Shown here: in pieces, positions 1 through 11,187 of the stretch
How positions within the stretch are numbered: position 1 is the first letter of the stretch
How the letters are laid out: every line of letters starts with the position of its first letter
NCBI RefSeq assembly: GCF_019279795.1
Contig: NC_056743.1
Span: 631,909,993 to 631,973,992, forward strand
Direction of reading: 5' to 3'
Source: Protopterus annectens
Taxonomy: Eukaryota; Chordata; Ceratodontiformes; Protopteridae
Length of the DNA stretch: 64,000 bases
Program-made: the position numbers and the translations under genes
The notes under the pieces: generated by a model
What the model saw: the letters and a program-made list of their open reading frames with translations, nothing else
Databases searched by the model: none
What the model was told of the DNA's origin: nothing

Positions 1-1408
1 CTACGTTTGGTCCATGGTGGTGACACTATTTTTGTTTTATCCAGACAAAAGGTGGACACTACCTCTGAATAGTGCTCAGTCAGTACAACAATACATTAGC
101 AGTATGGCCGGTCTGCTATGCACCTATGCAGACATCTGCAGAAACTGTAAAGTCTATGTTAACACCCACAAAGGTCAGCCATGGCCCTCACCACCTGTTC
201 CATGCAAGCAGCCTGTAATCAGTACTGCCCCACTGGTCACCAATCATCCTGTCCACAGATGTCTGTGGCATGCTTAAATGGCAATGTTGTGCTCAGCCCT
301 CTTACAGCTGCTCCATGTACGAGTATATAAGTCTGTGTGCATTCCGGGCATGAGAGGCCTGGCCCACATATGAGATAGTAGAAACACATGCTGGAGAGTC
401 AAATTTGGATCCTAGAGGCTTCCCTAGGTCAGCACTACACTACCCAAACATGTGAAACACAGTGCCATGCATACCCTCATCAACAGCATCTAGGTTGAGT
501 GGATGGGGAAAAAATCTGTCCCTGTGATTCAACCTGTGTCCAGCAAATGGCAGGGGCATCAGGTGCTGATTGATGACACTGTTGGGGATAAAGTGATGGC
601 TAGGTTTGTGAGGGACCCAGGGCCAGTACTCTATTAACCTCCTCTGTATGTACGAACCTGTGGTCCTGCGGAACACCCAGTTGACATGTATTAAGGCTAG
701 CTGGCTGTGTCAAGGGGTATGCATGCAAGGTTACACTGTCTGCCCCCATTGTCCCTCACACACTGTTGCACGCATGCACACCTAGGTAAACATGTACATA
801 TGCAGCCGTACCTTGGCTATGAAAAGGTCACTGTGTTTCCACTCTGCCATACTCGGCTTTGGTAATATCAGCAGCTCCCCAGATTGTACACACACAAGCA
901 CATGGAACAGAAACAGAATAAGGTATGTAAGACAACAGTTAGTCAGCAGTACTAACAGCAATAATGCATCATGGCAGAAAGGTACATAGATTTTGATGTG
1001 TAACCATGGCAATTGCCAGCAGACATCACCTTACATGGCATAACATTACTACACTACACACTGGCATATATTAACCCTGTGCATCATACAAATATTAGCA
1101 TGTCTCTGCATCGATGGTATGGATAGCAGGGATGTGGCACAGGTATCATCACATGCACAGGGTGTGGTGTGGGGTTGCCAAAGGCCTAAGCTGGGCCATA
1201 CAGTTGACATTATGTGTGTGTGTGTGTGTGTCTGGAGAGGTGGTGTTCAGCTTGGCCATGGAGAGGAGCTGTGTGTGTCTGGTAGTGACCTGCATGTGAT
1301 AATGATGTGTGAGTGTGTGTATGCACAGTCAAGCCATGTGCTAGCTCTATACAAGGGTATTTTGGAAAGCCACAGACTGTACAAGGCAGGTTGTACAGTT
1401 TACCATCT
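1..1408. other. Unassigned flank of Harbinger-like element
   Basis: No gene is recognised here. Base composition is richer in GC and in CATG/CACA words than the AT-rich DNA after 8.7 kb and resembles 1.4-4.9 kb, so it probably belongs to the same decayed element. A short (GT)n lies at 1213-1232. The open frames here are short and overlap on both strands. Confidence 0.3.
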
Positions 1409-1909
1409 CTAGCCACGGACATGGGAACTAGTTCTACCAGGAGTGTCACTGGCACCACGAGGCCCAAGCCTAGATGTGGTACTACTTCCTGATGGTGACT
1501 GGTGTCTACTGGATCCATGTCCCTCACAGGAATGGCCAGGACCATGTGCCCATGGCCTGCTATGTTGTGGAATGGATAGCACCCTCCCTTTGGTAGTGCT
1601 GGTGGTACTGGGACTATGGGAGTGTGAATGTGCATGGCCACATGGGCTCTCAGCTGATATTGTTGCTGACCTACATCCACATGTCCAACACCCTACTCCC
1701 ACCACATGTTCAAGCACAGACATTGCACAGTTGAGGACTGACAATGTCTCACCCCACCATATATCCACAACATCAGCAAAATGACATACAGCATCACCAA
1801 TGCTGTGGAGGTCATTACACATGGCAAGAAGTGTTGCATCCATGACCCTGACCATCTGTCTGGTGTACCATTCACAACATGCCTGTGCCTCCATGATGGA
1901 CCAAAACAT
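1409..1909 (-). pseudogene. Possible C-terminal exon of Harbinger Myb-like protein
   Basis: This is a minus-strand open frame of 166 codons. Residues about 20-75 (VRVMDATLLAMCNDL and onward) have regularly spaced hydrophobic residues like the helical C-terminal part of Myb/SANT-type accessory proteins of Harbinger transposons. The rest is low-complexity His/Ser/Pro sequence. It lies about 1.2 kb downstream, on the same strand, of the Myb/SANT domain at 3080-3763. That matches the order at 14.4-17.2 kb, where a hydrophobic-helix exon follows the Myb exons. The true splice boundaries are not clear and the first ATG need not be the start. The assignment rests on position and helix pattern, not on a recognised family signature, so it could be fortuitous. 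Confidence 0.35.
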
Positions 1910-3079
1910 GCATCGGATGACACCTGCGGTGACACCTCTGACAGGGGCTGGATGAGCAGGAGTCTTCCTTCAAGCACCGCAGTCAATCTGTCTGTGTGGG
2001 ACCTCCCCAGATCTCTGGCTATGGTTAGTGTCTACACACACAGATGCCATAGTCACCACACTAGCCTGTTCAATGCCACTACCCTCCAACTCTCCACTAT
2101 CTGTAGCTGTTGGGGACTGGGTATGTGTGGGCATGTGTGTGGAGACATTGTGGGTTGAAGTGGGATGTCACCCAGTGGTACAGATTCAGCCCCCAACAAT
2201 CCCACCTGTGCCTCACTATGACCACCATCATCAGAGTCTGATAAGACATTGGCATCAGGTTGTGAGGGGGTGAGACCCCAACCCCCATATTCACCTGTGA
2301 GGGGAAGACAACATATGTAAATTACTAACTGCACTATAATGTTTACTGATCCACACACACACTTCCAGGTGATGTGGCACAAAGGCATTATACAGACCAC
2401 ACTTTCTGAATGATGACATGCATGACACACAATCAGACCACAACACACTCTGGACAGGCCCTCAACAACATGCAGTGCAGCTACATCCAGTTGAAATTGC
2501 TACTACTTTACACCTCTGAGATACGTGAGGAATGGGAGAATGTGATGGACCTCCACCTAACACAACAGTGCACCTGTGTAGACAATACTAATATACCTCT
2601 GTATAGCACAGTGGCAGCACCTGTACAAGAATATGTGCCAATATGTTACAGCTCCTGTGAATAGACTCCTGTGATGACTAATGTGATGCACCACAGTTAA
2701 CCACACCACACGTGAACATGCACATATTGCATTATGGCTAAGCGTAACAGTTGTGTTCATGGAAAACCAGCTGCCCTTAACATGCCTAAGGGTATTGGTG
2801 AGTCACAACAAGACAGTTCCACACTCATTGGCTTCAGCTTGCTGTTTCACCACCTGACCAGAGGGACCTATGTAGTTGTGGAGAAGAGGCATTGTCAGCA
2901 CACACACATGTGGCATTGGTACAGGATAATATGTGCATTTATGAACATGTACAGCCCAAGCTGTGATACTACCCAAATTGCTGACATTCATAATAGGTGT
3001 GCACTTGTGTGCATTACAGAACCCCACCCACAAATACAGTATGACCTGACATATGCATCCAGGTATGCAAAGGCTACCA
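1910..3079. other. Probable intron or spacer of Harbinger-like element
   Basis: This lies between the two putative exons of the minus-strand Myb-like gene. Open frames occur on both strands but none resembles a known domain. I looked for Harbinger transposase signatures and saw none. Confidence 0.3.
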
Positions 3080-3763
3080 CTATGAATGGTACAGTATTGA
3101 CATGATGCCCACTGGAGCCTTACTTGGATGCTCCTCAGCTGTTGACTCTGTGCCATTCACCTCCATGACATATGTAGTGATGGTTTCCTGGGAGGCAGTG
3201 GCTGCACCAAGGTTTGCGAGAAACTCCTCCATCTCTGTGAGTGATGTTTGAGTAGCAGGCCCTCCACCTGTGCCAGCATGGTCCCTGGCCACAGATGCAG
3301 CCCTTTGCCATGCATTATGGATGAGGTCTGTGACATGGTGTCAGACCTGTTCATAGGTCCTGTCCTGGTGTCCCACATTGTTGATGATCAATACCAGTTC
3401 TGCCCACAGGGCAATGCATTCCTGCTGGTTTTGATGGCTCCTTCCAAAAAATACCCTGTGATGGAGTCTGAGGGCATCAATAATTGCTGCAGTCTCGGCC
3501 TCTGAGTATGGTGTGTTACGTCTGTGGTAAATCCCACCTGAAAGACATGAACAGGGGAACACATCACAGGACCGCATACTTTTCCCACAATCATGTACAG
3601 ACTCTGCACATTCACATATGCTAGCACTATCCACCACTAACACCCACATCATACCCCTGTCATCTATCAGTACTGTCAACATACTGGCATTACAGCATGC
3701 ATTGCCTCCCTCATCCTGATGTCTCATGTTGCCCCCCACTGCATCATTCTCATCACACAGCAC
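3080..3763 (-). pseudogene. Myb/SANT-like protein of a Harbinger-type transposon, one nonsense codon
   Basis: Read on the minus strand from about 3763, the frame carries a Myb/SANT-like domain. It begins at YSEAETAAIIDALRLHHRVF, contains the tryptophan of IALWAELV, and ends with DRTYEQV followed by HHVTDLIHNAWQRA. The pattern of an acidic start, a central Trp and a final R-T-x-E-Q-V-x-x-H/W-x-D-L is typical of the trihelix Myb protein that partners the transposase in Harbinger/PIF elements and helps it bind DNA and enter the nucleus. A TGA stands where an Arg codon (CGA) is expected, directly after EQV, consistent with CpG decay. The frame then continues without a shift to 3080 (ending VGIMSILYHS), so the relic spans about 228 codons. 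A different subfamily of the same domain occurs at 17.0, 45.7 and 61.0 kb. Confidence 0.6.
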
Positions 3764-5004
3764 ATGCAGCAGCTGGGGATATCACAGAGGTTTCCCACCA
3801 GGGAATACCAGGCCATCAAACATCTACCATACACCTATAGGCTATAAAGCCAACCCTCTACCCGGTGTAATACATACTCCTCAGGAGTGATCTCATTGTG
3901 GTATGCAAGGCAATCATGAACTGCACATTGCTGGGACTGCTGCACAAGTGAAAGTCATGCTGCACTCTGTTAACACACACCCTAAACCTGGTGAGTGACC
4001 TGGACAGGCCTTGTTGGCAGCTCACATGTGTGTCACACACAATCACCCTATGGTGAAATGGGCACGCTATCCACATTAGACAGTGAAGCTACCTAAACCT
4101 TTGCAGGTGCAACCTGGTCAAATGGATGGTTAACAGGACATACACCCTTGGGACACCACCTGTGTCCCTGTTGGATGGGGACATATGCTGCTGCCTTGCA
4201 TAAACATTGGCTAACATGTGGCCTAAGCATATGAGAGCTCATGGCCCATAGTATCATAACATGAGATGGTACCAGCACTACCAGAAATGGCCTGACTGCT
4301 GTGATAGACTGTGCTGTTACATGTCCACACACATCACTGCCATCGATTGCTGGGTATCTTCTTTGGGCAACTTTACAGTACCATGTCATCCAGCCTACAT
4401 CCAGTAAATAGGTGAGTGCTACTACAGCTGCATGTGAACATTCCAAGAACAGCTGAGGTATACGGTAACAGAGATCAGTGCATATGTGGTGTAGGGTGAC
4501 CTCCTCAAAGGTGTCTGACATCTACAGTAGCCAGATGTTTGCAGAATGGGTGCATGTGCCTGATAGTTGTAGATTCCCATGTCAGACAAATGTGTATTTT
4601 CACACACCAGTTGGACAATATGTGATGGTTGTCCGCAGAGTTTAGAGGGATGAGTATGTGACATGCCAGACTCCCGGGGACACAATAATGGTACACAAAT
4701 GTCTGGTACTGTATCCATTCCCTTACATTGGATTCTCAGTATGTATGCATTGCTACTGAGCCAGATCCAGCATCCCCCCACTACTACTATCTATAACCTG
4801 CTGTTCTGCTGCAGGGGCTCACCAGGTATGTTAGCCATAGGTGTCAGGCAATCAGATACAGGTGTGGAGTACACACTGACCTAGCCAGAGTATGTTAGGA
4901 ATAGTCAAGGAGACCTGGACAATCAGTGAAATAATCCTGTATGACATTGGCAGACTGAGAGAGGCTCAGTGATGGTACATGGTGTAATATGCCAGCTGTA
5001 TCCA
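3764..5004. other. Unassigned part of Harbinger-like element
   Basis: The minus strand holds a 142-codon open frame (4093-4521) and an overlapping 119-codon frame (4422-4781). Neither shows the DDE transposase motifs I would expect. If this element ever encoded a transposase, it is not recognisable here. Confidence 0.3.
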
Positions 5005-5340
5005 TCAGTATGTACTGTCAGTGGGATGCCCTTGCACTGGCTCAGTAAACAAGGAGCCTCAATACTCACCATTGCCACCAATGAGAGACATACACAATGG
5101 GAAGATGACAAGTACACACACAGTAAAGTACAATTACTCTTCAAATTACACAGAGATCACACAGAGATGGTGAGTATTGAGGCTCCTTGTTTCTCCGTCT
5201 CTCTCCAAATCCCCAGTAAGAATCCCCACTGGCACAGCTATATGGTTAACATCTCAGCAGAGCGGCCAATCCAAGCCATCCATCATCCTCTCTGTCCAAC
5301 CAGTGCTTCGTGTCCCTGCCCAAGTAGCTGACACACACAC
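5005..5340 (-). repeat. Interspersed repeat, copy 1 of 2
   Basis: On the minus strand this matches 30765-31095 on the plus strand along its length: a start resembling GTGTCAGCTACTTGG, then an ACAAAGCACTGGTTGGACAG-like stretch, a shared TGTGCCAGTGGG block and a shared AATTGTACTTTACTGTGTG block. It is not recognised as a named family; it could be a SINE-like repeat or a LINE 3' UTR, since a CR1-like LINE on the same strand ends next to it at 5.39 kb. It contains a perfect 26-bp inverted repeat (5047-5072 and 5167-5192). Confidence 0.6.
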
Positions 5341-5391
5341 TTTCAGATATGATTTATGAATCACACACACACACATGGTGTGATTCCAGGG

Positions 5392-7417
5392 GTGTATGCT
5401 CTGTTTCCCATCCAGTCGTCCAGGTTCCTCTTAAAGAGGGCTAGAGAGGTATTCTGCTTGACATGGAGAGGGAGTCTATTCCACAGATAGGTGAGTCTTT
5501 GGGACACATATGTATCCCATCAACAAGTTCTATTCATGTCACAGACCAGGTTAAGGCCCTGCATGTGGGGTGGGTGAGTGGAGTTTGTCTTACAGATATG
5601 CAGCAACTCCATCAAGGCTGGGTTGAAAATTGCATTGTATGCCAGACACAGGTCACCTCTGAGCAGTCTGTATGAGACTGAGTACAGGGACAGGGCTTTT
5701 AACCTATCTGTATAGGATAGGTGTTTGAGATCCTGGATTTCCCTGGTCAGAAACCTCTGTAGTCTTTCCAACTGCTGAGGGGGCATTGTTCTCACTAATG
5801 CTTCTGATAAGGGATGAGTACAAGGATGTTATGTCCTCTTTGTTCCTGGATGACATACCCTTATTTATGAGGTGGGCCATGTAGAAAACATTCTGTACAA
5901 CAGAGGCAACATGTTGATCAAAAGTCAGGTTGCTATTAACTTAGGTGCCCAAGTCCCTCATGACTGATTGCATGCTTAGTACAATGCTATCAATGTCATA
6001 AGTACTGGGGATGACAATTTCCCCAAAGGTGGTAATGATGCATTTCTTGGCATTAAGTTTGAGTCCATGCTTCTGGCACCAGTCATTAGTTTGGGTTAGG
6101 CCCTCTTTGAGGATGTTCACATCACTAGGGGAATTTCAGACAGCACCCAGCTTGCAGTCATCTGCAAACTTGGTCAGCAACAGACCACTGGTTTTGGCTT
6201 GCACATCAGAAAAGTATATGCCAAACAGGAGAGGCTCCAAGACTGATCCTTGGGTACACCGCTCATTATGGGTCTACTACTAGAGGTGACTTCCCCTACT
6301 TTGAGTGGGTCTATCAGTGAGCCAGTTAGCTACCCATCAGTAACATACAGGCTGACACCTAGCTGAGAGTGTTTATGTATTATGCTCGAGTGGGGAATAG
6401 TGTCAAAGACTTTGACTAGGTCAAGGTAGGCACTGTGCATCATCTTCCCCTCATCCATGGCTTTGGTGAGTGCTTTGAAGACGTCGACCAAGCTTAACAG
6501 GCATGATCTCCCTTTGACAAAACCAAACTATCTGGGGTCAAGCATTTGGAGGTTGCAAATGTCCTTGTTAATTTGGTCTATGATAATGCATTCCATGACC
6601 TTGCAGATCAGGCTAGTTAGGCTGATGGGCCTATAATTGCCTGGGTCAGTGTATGCTCCACCTTTGTGTAGAGTGATGACAGTGGCTGTCCTCCATTCAG
6701 CTGGGATGAAGCCGGTGCTCAGGCTGTGATTGAATAGGGTGTCTAATGGAGCTGAGAGCTCATGCTGAGTTCATGTAGGATACAGGCAGGGATGTTATCA
6801 GGCCCATGGAGACATTATTGTTTGCCTTTGAGAAGGCATTAAGGACCTGCTCCATGGTGATGAGGGGAGGGGGGCAGGTGCTGGGGATGTCCTGGTGTAT
6901 GGATGGGGGGGACAGGGGGGTGATGTTTTTACTGAACCTGTCTGCCAGCAGGTTGGCTATATCAATGGCATTTGTGTATGTGGTGTTATTGACCAACAGT
7001 TCAGATCAGATTTGGGTGATGCCTTTGAGATTGTGGACATATGTGAAGAAGGCCTTGTGATTCTCTTTGGTGGATATGGCTTATTTGGACTCGAAGTTAG
7101 CCTTAGAGGATTTTACCAGTGGCCAAATATGCTTGTTCAGTCAAAGGAGAGATTGCTTCCAACTTGGCACTTGCTCCGTCTTGGCCCTGGACACCAATAT
7201 TTTCCTTCTGTTATAGAATTTGTTTATTGCTGCTGTCCACCAGATAGGTTTACTCTTACTTAATGAAGATGATTTGGCCCTGTCAGGTATTCTTGAGTCC
7301 ATACATCTATGTAGGTGCTCACATATTTTGCTGGTGTAGGTTTGGACATTAGTGCTAGTTCCAGCTGAAGGGATGGCGGCTGTGAATCTGCTTATACCTG
7401 CTCTGAGGAGATTGTAG
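5392..7417 (-). pseudogene. CR1-like reverse transcriptase and C-terminal region, frameshifted
   Basis: This minus-strand relic is the reverse transcriptase half of CR1-like ORF2, which would copy element RNA at a nicked target. Visible pieces are the RT N-terminal segment at 6996-6760 (ANLLADRFS; then SMGLITSLPVSYMN, where the 53-kb copy reads SMGLDGVPG), RT core words recognisable when 6.6-6.1 kb is compared with the 53-kb copy, and the C-terminal segment at 5795-5520 (QLERLQRFLTREIQDLKHLS, then YRLLRGDLCLAYNA). The reading frame changes several times and stops are frequent, so no protein can be made. Confidence 0.8.
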
Positions 7418-8132
7418 TCAGCTTTGGGAATTTTTTCTGTTTGACCCTGACAATGGGGGGACAGGGGAGGTGGTTACTTCAAAAGTGATCGCATTATGGT
7501 TGGATCTTACCAAGAAGGATGACACTGTAGGAATGCTACTGTGACTATTCATGTTGGTTACGACCAGGTCCAGGATATTTTCACCTCTCATAGGGGTGAT
7601 CCAATGCATTGCCATTGATGAAGTCAAGGAATCTCTGGGGGTTCATGTTTGGGCTAGAATAGATCTTGCACTCTATGGTTGGGTAGTTAAAGTCACCCAG
7701 GATCAGAGTAGAGGGTTGAACCTTGATGAATTTAAGTAAGTCCAGATAGATGTAGTTGGTGTCCTGAGTCATGGTTTGGGGCCTGTAGCTAGCTATGATA
7801 TGAATATGTGTTTTGTCAACAGTTAACTGCACTTGGTATGTTTTCATTGTGTAATACTGTTTAACCAGCCTGAAGGTGTGCATGTCTTTGATAAATATTG
7901 AAACTCCACCTCCTTTGGCTTTGCAGCCCTCCATTTGGGGTCTGACAGTATGGTAGGATGAGTAACCTAGTAAGACTGGGGTGCTCTCCACATCTTTGAA
8001 CCAGGTTTCAGAGACTGCACAAATGTCAGCATCCTCCAGAGCAAGGAATGCTTGCAATGAGTGCAGTTTCATGCTAAAACCCCTAACATTTAGCAGCATG
8101 ACTTTTACATTTCGTTTATATGAATTTTTCAT
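7418..8132 (-). pseudogene. CR1-like AP endonuclease domain
   Basis: The N-terminal part of ORF2 is split into two overlapping frames (8132-7581 and 7627-7418). Diagnostic blocks of the APE-type endonuclease are present in order: MLLNVRGF (Asn block), AVSETWF (catalytic Glu), GGGVSIFIKD, LILGDFNYPTIE (Asp and Asn) and a terminal LVRSNHNAITFEV. The canonical SDH triad at the end is mutated to SNH, so the active site is damaged. The domain would nick genomic DNA to prime reverse transcription. It closely resembles the endonuclease at 54255-54857. One frameshift lies near 7.6 kb. Confidence 0.88.
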
Positions 8133-8262
8133 GTTAGCAATATTGTGTTCATGACTTTGCCTAAAAAAGGCACTATGGGGCAGGCAAGAGTCTTTGTCAG
8201 AAGCCTAAAGCCCAGGGGAGACAGATGAAAGCAATCTCTGACAAAGCATCATGCTCTGTTAT

Positions 8263-8574
8263 TCATATACTGGCATTTGACTGCGACAGCAAGGATCCTA
8301 GATTCTTAATGTGATTCCATGTCTCACATATTGTGTTCTTAGGTGGTAGTAGCAGAGTATTGTCTGTGTACATAAGGGAGTTGCTACACTGTCTCAGGAT
8401 GCCCATATCAACCGCACTAGCAGGAGAAACCACAGGAGATTTTCCATACACGGTTATCAAAGTCTGTGCAACAGAGGTCAGGGATAGCAGAGTGGGTACT
8501 ATCTGAGGAGAATACCCATAGATGTCAGTATGACTGGATAAATTCAATACAGTAGTTGTAGGAGAGGGCCTCAC
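8263..8574 (-). pseudogene. CR1-like ORF1 N-terminal remnant
   Basis: The 103-codon minus-strand frame aligns with the start of ORF1 at 53.2 kb. Both share VxxGILRQC, then LMYTDN, then LLP. In the 53-kb copy this region holds a CxxC...CxxC zinc motif. Here the second cysteine of the first pair (QCSNS) and one of the second pair (TICETWN) are lost, so zinc binding would fail. The SGNH esterase region that follows ORF1 in the longer copy is missing: only about 130 bp separate this remnant from the endonuclease. Confidence 0.65.
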
Positions 8575-8750
8575 TCACACAGAAGTGCTGGTAAGGGAAA
8601 ATAAATTGCAACTGAGATACCTTACAAAGCGTTAAAACAGCACAGTGGCGATGCACGATGGACAAACAAACACAAACCCATACACTTGCTGCGTTTAAAT
8701 ACCACAAAAAGAAAGGTAAAATAGAAATGCTGAAAATGACCAACAAATAC

Positions 8751-9055
8751 TTGTCCCTGAGCTCTTAGCTCAACACCCTATACCAGACTACTTCTAACCA
8801 CATCACTTACTCCCAGTAAGTGCAGGCAGGCCCTGGCCAACACAAGATGGCATAGCAGGAAACACAGGAATCACACAAATAGATCTGAATACAGCAAAAT
8901 ATGCAACCAGACTATGCTAAAGATATTTAAACTCTGTTTAGGTCAATTTAACACAGGATAAGAGATACACACTTAAATATAACAGTAGCAAACAAGAGCA
9001 AACTGATTTAAACAAATCAACCAACTAACCAATAAGAAAACTCAAAACTGAGACA
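8751..9055. other. AT-rich spacer or old 5' UTR
   Basis: No coding sequence is seen. It may be the 5' UTR of the minus-strand LINE, but there is no positive match to the 5' region of the 53-kb copy. Confidence 0.25.
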
Positions 9056-9560
9056 TGTTCCAGCAGTCTTCAATCAGACAAGGTCTAACTGCAAACTCCT
9101 GCCACAAGGGTGCAGAGGTAGCCTCTGCAAAAATGATGGCCTGGATTACTGCTCAAGTTATACAAACAAAGCTAGATTCAGCAGGTATGAATCTAGTCTA
9201 TGCTAGAGCAAACAAGGCACACCAATTTTAGAAAAAAAACAATTCAAATAAGCAGGCACAATAAGCCTTTAACCATCAGTTCCCAGCTCAGAAGGGTGGA
9301 ATCCACCCTCTCCTCCCACAAGAGTGCAGACCAGAAACATTCTTAATGTAAAATAACTGGCTTGAAAGCCAATTGCTTAAACCATAAGTAAGACACTTTT
9401 AGAATAACAGACAATAAACGTCTTCACCCAGCAAAGCCCAACTTAGAAGGATGTAAGCTACCTCTCCTGGCACAAGAGTACAGACCACAAACCATCTTAC
9501 TATAAAACAACTGTCCTGAAGCCCAAGTGCTTACAGTAAAAGGCTTAGAATAACAGTTAT
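9056..9560. repeat. Degenerate tandem repeat, about three units of 150-215 bp
   Basis: The words CACAAGRGTGCAGA recur at about 9103, 9317 and 9471, each preceded by a related CTCCTSCCA-type stretch and followed by a diverged ACCATCTT/ACATTCTT region. The units are well diverged. The array lies directly 5' of the minus-strand LINE. Confidence 0.55.
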
Positions 9561-9907
9561 GATTTTATCAAGTTACTAACAAGCAATAATAAATACAGCA
9601 GAATAAGTGCAATTGAGTACTTGCAAGAAGAGGTAGCAAAAGCAAAATAAAGTTATAATGTAGGAAGAAACACAAATACAGTGAAATTACTTTTTTATTT
9701 AGGTTTAGTGGGAAGTAAGGAAACACAATAATTTAAGTTTGGGAAACCTGGGGGAGGGGCTACCAAAATTATCTCTCACTACTCAGTAGAATAAGCTGAT
9801 GGGATGTGACTGGGAGGAGTCTCCATAATGAGATTTATAGTAAGGGTGGGCAACTCAAAAGTCACCAAATTTAAGAACACAACAGGGACTGGGTGAGTGG
9901 GAGGGGG

Positions 9908-10370
9908 AACTCTTATAACTCCAACAGAACATAAAACGTAAAACAAAACATATGTAATACTAGAATAAGATAGAAAATAGAAGTGATCAAACCTTAAATA
10001 AAGGGCTTCAAATCAACATTAAATGCATAGATGAATGATACTCAGAGCAATGCAGACCACACAAACACTTCAGCTAACTACAGACATTTCTAACTGAAAG
10101 AGCAATGCTGTCTCTCAGCTCCTCCAACTACTTAACTGATGCTATTCACAGTTTGCAAGGGAATTCTTTGGTAACCTTTTTCTAACTGACCCTATCCAAG
10201 AACTCTTAAAACTCCAACTGTAAAGAAAACATAAAACTAAACAAAGGTAATACTAGAATACGATACAAAATAGAAGTGATCAAACTTTAAATAAAGGGTT
10301 CAAATCACCATTAAATGCAGAGATGACTGATACTTATAGCAATGCAGACCACACAAACATCAGACAGTTA
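9908..10370. repeat. Two-unit tandem duplication, period about 292 bp
   Basis: The block beginning AACTCTTATAACTCCAAC at 9908 recurs at 10200 with shared downstream words (AATAGAAGTGATCAAAC, TAAATAAAGGG, GCAATGCAGACCACACAAAC). Similarity extends over about 165 bp of each unit. No coding sequence is seen. Confidence 0.65.
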
Positions 10371-10476
10371 TACTATATTCCCATCTATATGTAAATGATT
10401 TTACATTTCTCTAGTTCCTTACTATTAACAAGGCAATGCAGATGACTGGATGTTGTCAGATACACAGACACATACA

Positions 10477-10578
10477 ACTTGCAAAGGTCTTTTTCTGAGA
10501 CAGGTGTGGAAGTAATCAACATTAATGCTGGGTTAGCTCATATTACATCAGTGTTTGTCACCTGCCTTCACTTCCCAG
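10477..10578. repeat. 102-bp direct repeat, copy 1
   Basis: Nearly identical (two substitutions by eye) to 11544-11645. It starts ACTTGCAAAGGTC and ends with the TTCAC...CCAG block. Flanks on both sides differ. Confidence 0.9.
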
Positions 10579-10879
10579 GCTAACAGCAACTAATATACAT
10601 TTTAGCATCTCTGTGTCAGAATATAATATCTGACTAATATTTGTGTAGAACTGGAAGTCATAACACAGTTAAACACTTCCACATTTTCAACCTAGTAATT
10701 ATGTTTTACAACAATACAAACACCTCTAGCTGTAGACATGTCTGCTTGCTGCACTGAAACTGAGATAACATATTCATAAAACAAGTTCAGCTTATTTACT
10801 TGATGTTTTGCAACTTATGTCTGTATGTTCGAGGCTTCCAGCTTCTACTATTAATACATACATTTACAAAGGTAATATT

Positions 10880-11187
10880 TTATATACATTTTTGTTCCTG
10901 GCCAGTAACCTGGACAAAGGCACAAATAAAGGGGGGACAAATGCCAAAACATAGTGACACTTAACAAATATTGCTCTTGCACACTTAGACATTTAATAGA
11001 ATATTAGGTTTTGCATTCACATTAATTATCTGAAGGATATGAAATCTAACATTCACGTGTGTTTTATTATTTTATGACTTCTGTCTTTAATGATTTGCCA
11101 GACAAAACAAAAATGTAGGAGTAAATGACTAAAAATATAAGGCAAACATGTGGTCAGTCTGCAAAACTATGTACAATTGAGAGGTAT
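10880..11187 (-). mobile_element. Short TIR element (family M), diverged copy
   Basis: Right end is AATTGAGAGGTATG; the internal words TGGACAAAG, GGGGACAAATG and CTGAAGGATATGAAATCT match the inverted forms of the copies at 12.8 and 31.5 kb. The left end is eroded. Confidence 0.5.

Larger units (their letters stand above)
5392..8750 (-). mobile_element. CR1-like LINE, minus strand, decayed
   Basis: Its order matches the copy at 53.2-57.1 kb: an ORF1 N-terminal zinc region (8.57-8.26 kb), an AP endonuclease (8.13-7.42 kb) and a reverse transcriptase plus C-terminal region (7.4-5.4 kb). It is broken by many frameshifts and stops. The 3' end stops just after the conserved D-D-W-M-G block and lacks the octamer tail seen in the other copies. 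The ORF1 esterase segment is missing. The 5' limit is uncertain, because a possible 5' UTR may extend beyond 8.75 kb. Confidence 0.85.

Noticed and set aside
1105-1160. IDG-type transposase motif on the plus strand (CIDGMDSRD)
   Set aside because: Only three matching residues; the frame around it shows no other transposase block.
4093-4781. Harbinger DDE transposase on the minus strand
   Set aside because: Frames of 119-142 codons were examined, but the expected DDE blocks are absent or unconvincing.
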